Origin: Euonymus europaeus
Lineage: Eukaryota; Streptophyta; Magnoliopsida; Celastrales; Celastraceae
Assembly (NCBI GenBank): GCA_963580455.1
Contig: OY756958.1
Coordinates: 10,366,501-10,430,500 of the forward strand
Length of the DNA: 64,000 nt
Reading direction: 5' to 3'
Of this stretch, positions 60,089 through 64,000 are shown one piece after another (position 1 is the first letter of the stretch; the number at the start of each line of letters is the position of its first letter). The translations under genes and the position numbers were made by a program. A model generated the notes under the pieces. That model had not been told where the DNA came from and did no database searches. It was given only the letters and a program-made list of their open reading frames with translations.

Positions 60089-63000
60089 TTACGAGTATAA
60101 GTTTCCTAGATTATTTCGATTCCAAAACCCCAACTTTCTATGACAAATGGACAAAACCGTTTAAAGCTACTCCATAGAGAGAGTAAAGCAACTTCGGACC
60201 ATAAAAGTTGCTCGGTGTACACTTTTTATTGTTCTTCTATGTCAAATTTTACGAGTACAAGCTTCCTGTATTATTTCGATGCCAAAACCCCAACTTTCTA
60301 TGACAAATGAACAAAACCGTTTAAAGCTCCTCCATTGAGTGAGTAGAGCAACTTCGGACTATCAAAGTTGCTCGGTGTACACTTTTTATTGTTCTTCTAC
60401 GTCAAATTTTACGAGTATAAGCTTCCTAGATTATTTCGATTCCAAAACCCTAACTTTCTATGACAAATGGACAAAAACGTTAAAAGCTCCTCCATAGAGA
60501 GAGTTGTGCAACTTCGGACTATCAAAGTTGCTCGGTGTGCACTTTTTATTGTTCTTCTTGTCAAATTTTACGAGTATAAGCTTCCTAGATTATTTCGATG
60601 CCAAAACCCCAACTTTCGATGACAAAACGATAAAACCGTTTAAAGCTCCTCCATAGAGTGAGTTGAGCAACTTCGGACTATCAAAGTTGCTCGGTGTACA
60701 CTTTTTGTTGTTCTTCTATTGTCAAATTTTACGAGTATAAGCTTCGTAGATTATTTCGATGCCAAAACACCAACTATCTATGACAAATCGACAAAACCGT
60801 TAAAAGCTACTCCATAGAGAGAGTTGAGCAACTTGGGACCATAAAAGTTGCTCGGTGTACACTTCTTATTGTTATTCTATGTCAAATTTTACGAGTATAA
60901 GCTTCGTAGATTATTTCGATGCCAAAACCCCAACTTTCTATGATAAATGGACAAAAACTTTTAAAGCTACTCAATAGAGAGAGTTGAGCAACTTCAGAAC
61001 ATAAAAGTTGCTCGGTGTACACTTTTTATTGTTATTCTATATGAAATTTTACGAGTATAAGCTTCCTAGATTATTCTATGCCAAAAGGATAAAACCGTTT
61101 AAAGCTCCTCCATAGAGTGAGTTGAGCAACTTCAGACTATCAAATTTGCTCGGTGTACACTTTTTGTTGTTCTTCTATTGTCAAATTTTACGAGTATAAG
61201 CTTCGTAGATTATTTCGATGCCAAAACACCAACTATCAATGACAAATCGACAAAACCGTTAAAAGCTACTCCATAGAGAGAGTTGAGCAACTTGGGACCA
61301 TAAAAGTTGCTCGGTGTACACTTCTTATTGTTATTCTATGTCAAATTTTACGAGTATTAGCTTCGTAGATTATTTCGATGCCAAAACCCCAACCTTCTAT
61401 GACAAATGGACAAAAACTTTTAAAGCTCCTCAATAGAGAGAGTTGAGCAACTTCAGAACACAAAAGTTGCTCGGTGTACACTTTTTATTGTTATTCTATA
61501 TCAAATTTTACGAGTATAAGCTTCCTAGATTATTTCGATGTCAAAAACCCAACTTTCTATGACAAAAAGAAAAAACCGTTTAAAGCTCCTCCATAGAGTG
61601 AGTTGAGCAACTTCGGACTATCAAAGTTGCTCGGTGTACACTTTTTGTTTTTCTTCTATTGTCAAATTTTACGAGTATAAGCTTCCTAGATTATTTCGAT
61701 GCAAAAACACCAACTATCAATGACAAATCGACAAAACCGTTAAAAGCTACTCCATAGAGAGAGTTGAGCAACTTGGGACCATAAAAGTTGCTCGGTGTAC
61801 ACTTCTTATTGTTATTCTATGTCAAATTTTACGAGTATAAACTTCCTAGATGATTTCGATGCCAAAACCCTAACTTTCTATGACAAATGGACAAAAACGT
61901 TAAAAGCTCCTCCATAGAGAGAGTTGTGCAACTTCGGACTATCAGAGTTGCTCGGTGTGCACTTTTTATTGTTATTCTATATCAAATTTTACGAGTATAA
62001 GCTTCCTAGATTATTTCGATGTCAAAAACCCAACTTTCTATGACAAAAAGAAAAAACCGTTTAAAGCTCCTCCATAGAGTGAGTTGAGCAACTTCGGACT
62101 ATCAAAGTTGCTCGGTGTACACTTTTTGTTTTTCTTCTATTGTCAAATTTTACGAGTATAAGCTTCCTAGATTATTTCGATGTCAAAAACCCAACTTTCT
62201 ATGACAAAAAGAAAAAACCGTTTAAAGCTCCTCCATAGAGTGAGTTGAGCAACTTCGGACTATCAAAGTTGCTCGGTGTACACTTTTTGTTTTTCTTCTA
62301 TTGTCAAATTTTACGAGTATAAGCTTCCTAGATTATTTCGATTCCAAAACCCTAACTTTCTATGACAAATGGACAAAAACGTTAAAAGCTCCTCCATAGA
62401 GAGAGTTGTGCAACTTCGGACTATCAGAGTTGCTCGGTGTGCACTTTTTATTGTTCTTCTATGTCAAATTTTACGAGTATAAGCTTCCTAGATTATTTCG
62501 ATGCCAAAACCCCAACTTTCGATGACAAAACGATAAAACCGTTTAAAGCTCCTCCATAGAGTGAGTTGAGCAACTTCGGACTATCAAAGTTGCTCGGTGT
62601 AAACTTTTTGTTGTTCTTTTATGTCAAATTTTACGAGTATAAGCTTACTTAGATTATTATGATGCCAAAACCCGAACTTTCTATGAAAAATGGACAAAAA
62701 CATTAAAAGCTCCTCCATAGAGAGAGTTGTGCAACTTCGGACTATCAAAATTGCTCGGTGTACACTTTTTATTGTTATTCTATGTCAAATTTTACGAGTA
62801 TAAGCTTCCTAGATTATTTCGATGCCAAAACCCCAACTTTCTATGACAAAAGGACAAAACCGTTTAATGCTCCTCCATAGAGTGAGTTGAGCAACTTCGG
62901 AATATCAAATTTGCTCGGTGTACACTTTTTATTGTTCTTCTATGTCAATTTTTACGAGTATAAGTTTCCTAGATTATTTCGATTCCAAAACCCAACTTTC

Positions 63001-64000
63001 TATGACAAATGGACAAAACCGTTCAAAGCTACTCCATAGAGAGAGTAAAGCAACTTCGGACCATAAAAGTTGCTCGGTGTACACTTTTTATTGTTCTTCT
63101 ATGTCAAATTTTACGAGTATAAGCTTCCTGTATTATTTCGATGCCAAAACCCCAACTTTCTATGACAAATGAACAAAACCGTTTAAAGCTCCTCCATTGA
63201 GTGAGTTGAGCAACTTCGGACTATCAAAGTTACTCGGTGTACACTTTTTATTGTTCTTCTACGTCAAATTTTACGAGTATAAGCTTCCTAGATTATTTCG
63301 ATTCTAAAACCCTAACTTTCTATGACAAATGGACAAAAACGTTAAAAGCTCCTCCATAGAGAGAGTTGTGCAACTTCGGACTATCAGAGTTGCTCGGTGT
63401 GCACTTTTTATTGTTCTTCTATGTCAAATTTTACGAGTATAAGCTTCCTAGATTATTTCGATGCCAAAACCCCAACTTTCGATGACAAAACGATAAAACC
63501 GTTTAAAGCTCCTCCATAGAGTGAGTTGAGCAACTTCGGACTATCAAAGTTGCTCGGTGTACACGTTTTGTTGTTCTTCTATTGTCAAATTTTACGAGTA
63601 TAAGCTTCGTAGATTATTTCGATGCCAAAACACCACCTATCAATGACAAATCGACAAAACCGTTAAAAGCTACTCCATAAAAAGAGAGTTGAGCAACTTG
63701 GGACCATAAAAGTTGCTCGGTGTACACTTCTTATTGTTATTCTATGTCAAATTTTACGAGTATTAGCTTCGTAGATTATTTCGATGCCAAAACCCCAACT
63801 TTCTATGATAAATGGATAAAAACTTTTAAAGCTACTCAATAGAGAGAGTTGAGCAAGTTCAGAACATAAAAGTTGCTCAGTGTACACTTTTTATTGTTAT
63901 TCTATATGAAATTTTACGAGTATAAGCTTCCTAGATTATTCTATGCCAAAAGGATAAAACCGTTTAAAGCTCCTCCATAGAGTGAGTTGAGCAACTTCAG
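60089..64000 (+). repeat. ~160-bp satellite array (right block) with ~2,863-bp HOR
   Basis: About 24 monomers of the same satellite, in the same orientation as the left block but in a different subfamily arrangement (GATTCCAAAACCC, GTGTGCAC and CTTTTTGTTTTTCTTC variants). The segment starting TTACGAGTATAAGTTTCC at 60,089 recurs at 62,952. Further pairs (GTGTGCAC at 60,535 and 63,397; a 22-bp deleted monomer at 61,071 and 63,936) give offsets of 2,862-2,865 bp. The second copy runs off the window. A three-fold local repeat of an E-start/G-end monomer is at ~61,540, ~62,020 and ~62,180. Confidence 0.93.

Overview
The window looks like plant nuclear heterochromatin, probably centromeric or pericentromeric. 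Almost all of it is one AT-rich tandem satellite with a monomer of about 160 bp. One Ty3/gypsy (Metaviridae) LTR retrotransposon on the minus strand interrupts it. The plant assignment rests on the retrotransposon: its primer-binding site matches the 3' end of plant initiator tRNA-Met, and its polyprotein is plant chromovirus-like. I do not recognise the satellite as a named family and cannot name the species. I see no host gene, rRNA, tRNA, CRISPR array or bacterial feature.

Layout. (1) Positions 1-52,903 hold about 330 satellite monomers, all in one orientation. The first ~25 kb is a mosaic of more divergent monomers with local block duplications: a 14/15-mer pair at 1-4.4 kb, a 12-mer higher-order repeat (HOR) of ~1,921 bp at 5.3-10.3 kb, a 7-mer HOR of ~1,121 bp at 12.6-16.3 kb, and a 13-mer duplication of 2,081 bp at 18.8-22.7 kb. 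From 25.7 kb onward the array is a regular series built on seven ordered monomer classes (called A-G here). It appears as a 7-mer HOR (25.7-30.1 kb), a 14-mer plus three near-identical 19-mers of ~3,041 bp (30.8-42.1 kb), and a mosaic of 8-, 14- and 19-mers (42.2-52.9 kb). (2) Positions 52,904-60,088 are the retrotransposon: a 3' LTR cut down to 208 bp, a polypurine tract, one gag-pol frame (Gag, two zinc knuckles, protease, RT, RNase H, integrase, chromodomain-like tail) broken by one in-frame stop inside integrase, a primer-binding site, and a complete 2,023-bp 5' LTR. (3) Positions 60,089-64,000 resume the satellite, in a different subfamily arrangement with its own ~2,863-bp HOR.

How it fits together. 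The satellite evolves by unequal exchange in whole-monomer steps. HOR lengths of 5, 7, 8, 12, 14 and 19 monomers are related by gain or loss of blocks, and at least one chimeric monomer and one 17-bp slipped junction mark exchange points. The retrotransposon is young: its LTRs differ at 3 sites plus 1 indel over 208 bp, and it has one nonsense codon in ~1,600. It has nevertheless lost most of one LTR and the adjoining satellite, so rearrangement continued after insertion. The many ~72-codon open frames in the satellite are by-products of repetition, not genes.
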